DNA of 64,000 bases from Nereocystis luetkeana (Eukaryota; Sar; Phaeophyceae; Laminariales; Laminariaceae). Numbering within the stretch: the first letter of the stretch is position 1; every line of letters starts with the position of its first letter. The notes beneath the pieces were generated by a model. The model did not search any database, was not told the DNA's origin, and saw only the letters and a list, made by a program, of their open reading frames with translations. The position numbers and the translations under genes are program-made. Location of the stretch: positions 4,736,556 through 4,800,555 of the forward strand of contig JARUPZ010000014.1 of assembly GCA_031213475.1 (NCBI GenBank), given 5' to 3'. Of this stretch, positions 62,995-64,000 are shown one piece after another.

Positions 62995-63513
62995 TTACGG
63001 GGGACCATAGTAAAATAGGACCAGATGTTGTTGGTATAAAAAAGGTGAATATACCCCGGTAGGTTTTTGAGTATACCTTAAACAGACAAATCTGAAAAAT
63101 GGGAACGAAGCCTAAAATGAGAACCAAGCCGTATCTCCAGAACCATGTGGTGTATCAGAGAACCAAAATGATCCTGCGAAACCCCTTGGCCAGCCCTGTG
63201 AGAGGAGCTCGTCAGAACGGTCATGCTCCATCTCGTGCCTTCGGGTGGGCGCAAAAAGCGATATACGCTGGCTCTATTGTGATTTCTCTAGATGCTGGCT
63301 ACCGCGGCGATGCCGAGGACTTCCAGCCTGAGCGACAGCTCATTCGAAGGCTGCTGTACAGCCCCACAGGACTGTCAACTTTTTTTCTTGGAGTTGTACA
63401 CAATTGGTTTGCTTTCTAAAAAAAACCGTCCGTTCCCATTTTTTGTTTCGTTCTCATTTTTCCGTTTTGTCTGTTCTTACCAGGTAGGTCTTATTTTCTA
63501 TGGTCCCCTGTGA
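62995..63513. mobile_element. MITE-A copy 16, interrupted
   Basis: The left part starts TTACGGGGGACCATAG and the right part ends CTATGGTCCCCTGTGA, with TA outside both (62993-62994 and 63514-63515). Between them sits a separate terminal-inverted-repeat element. CCCCGG-TA (63055) and CCAGG-TA (63482) insertions occur at consensus TA sites. Confidence 0.92.
63079..63477. mobile_element. ~400-bp TIR element inside MITE-A
   Basis: The left end AACAGACAAATCTGAAAAAT and the right end ATTTTTCCGTTTTGTCTGTT are inverted repeats with few mismatches and extend to about 27 bp. CTTA lies directly outside both ends, a probable 4-bp target duplication. It contains a 106-codon ORF (63099-63419) that starts inside the left inverted repeat. 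I recognise no transposase motif in it, so it is probably non-autonomous. Confidence 0.8.
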
Positions 63514-63515
63514 TA

Positions 63516-64000
63516 CAAAATGCTGTACCTGTGTACGCATGATGCGTGTGTTGCCTTCACATCTGACCGTTGTTTCTGCCCCCAAAGACATCAATACACC
63601 CGGTGTCCGTCCTGATTCTCCACCCCGAAGATATGCAACTTGTGCACGAAGTCAAGACTCCGGTAGACAGAGAAAGCCAAAATAATCGCGAATGAAGCAA
63701 GAAGATCGAAAGAAATGTCGACGTACCAGGTACACGAAATAAATGCAGATATCCTTTAGATGAATCATCATAGTACTGAGGTAGGTACTCCTGAAAGTCT
63801 TGGCGATCGTCTTCTTCACATTGCCCACACTTGGCACATTCCTCAAGAAGAAGAGGCACCGTCATCGCTGATCAAGTTCGTGGCCAGGCACATGGCTCTT
63901 GGTGCGTGTGTACCTTCCCGTGATCATACTGCTGTGTCTGCAAAAAAAAGGTACAGTATCGCGATTGAGAAAGGTACTCCAAAAGATATGTCAAGTTTTA
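63516..64000. other. No gene recognised
   Basis: A repeat I-like stretch (CCGGTGTCCGTCCTGATTCT at about 63600) and TACCAGGTA at 63726. The window ends without a clear feature. Confidence 0.4.

Overview
This window looks like a repeat-rich nuclear stretch from a eukaryote. It has no prokaryotic operons, no rRNA, no intact tRNA gene and no long intact host gene. It holds three families of non-LTR retrotransposons, a tRNA-derived SINE, three kinds of palindromic MITE, long microsatellites and several tandem arrays. Candidate host exons are short, with GT/AG borders. An algal or other protist genome is my best guess, from the style of the retroelements and the absence of animal or plant hallmarks. 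I cannot name the species.

Layout. 0.1-1.7 kb: a 71-bp satellite of 21 units. 2-9 kb: MITEs of two abundant families, one Harbinger-like hairpin, an orphan retrotransposon 3' tail, and a small ORF (6132) of a recurring family. 9.2-13.7 kb: a decayed non-LTR retrotransposon on the minus strand (LINE3). 14-17 kb: two more 3' tails and a candidate exon downstream of a TATA box. 18.3-22.7 kb: an almost full-length but mutated non-LTR retrotransposon (LINE1) with a RING-like zinc finger, a reverse transcriptase and a restriction-like endonuclease region. 23-28 kb: mostly unassigned, with an 81-bp tandem array. 28.4-30.3 kb: a 42-bp minisatellite on both sides of an AP-endonuclease-type LINE fragment (LINE2). 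35-40 kb: a third copy of the small-ORF module, a SINE, LINE2 3' parts and a near-perfect 0.4-kb inverted repeat. 41.7 kb: a long (GTA)n tract. 43.9-48.6 and 51.9-56.1 kb: two arms of an old, large inverted duplication carrying the same exon-like segments. 57.5-59.2 kb: palindrome-rich CCATGG minisatellites. 59.2-60.4 kb: a LINE2 fragment split by a SINE. 60.7-64 kb: dispersed short repeats and a MITE interrupted by another terminal-inverted-repeat element.

Three points stand out. First, a 105-bp palindromic MITE is present about 16 times. One nested copy and one filled/empty-site comparison both show a TA target duplication. Second, the 9-bp palindrome TACCWGGTA occurs 29 times by eye, against about 0.5 expected. 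Inside MITE copies it sits where the family consensus has a plain TA, which looks like an excision footprint of an unseen TA-targeting transposon. Third, an unrecognised gene family (segments beginning MPR..SF.SSG and MNR.NK.TG.W.YDG) is present in several copies, two of them in the inverted duplication. All copy counts and alignments were made by eye.
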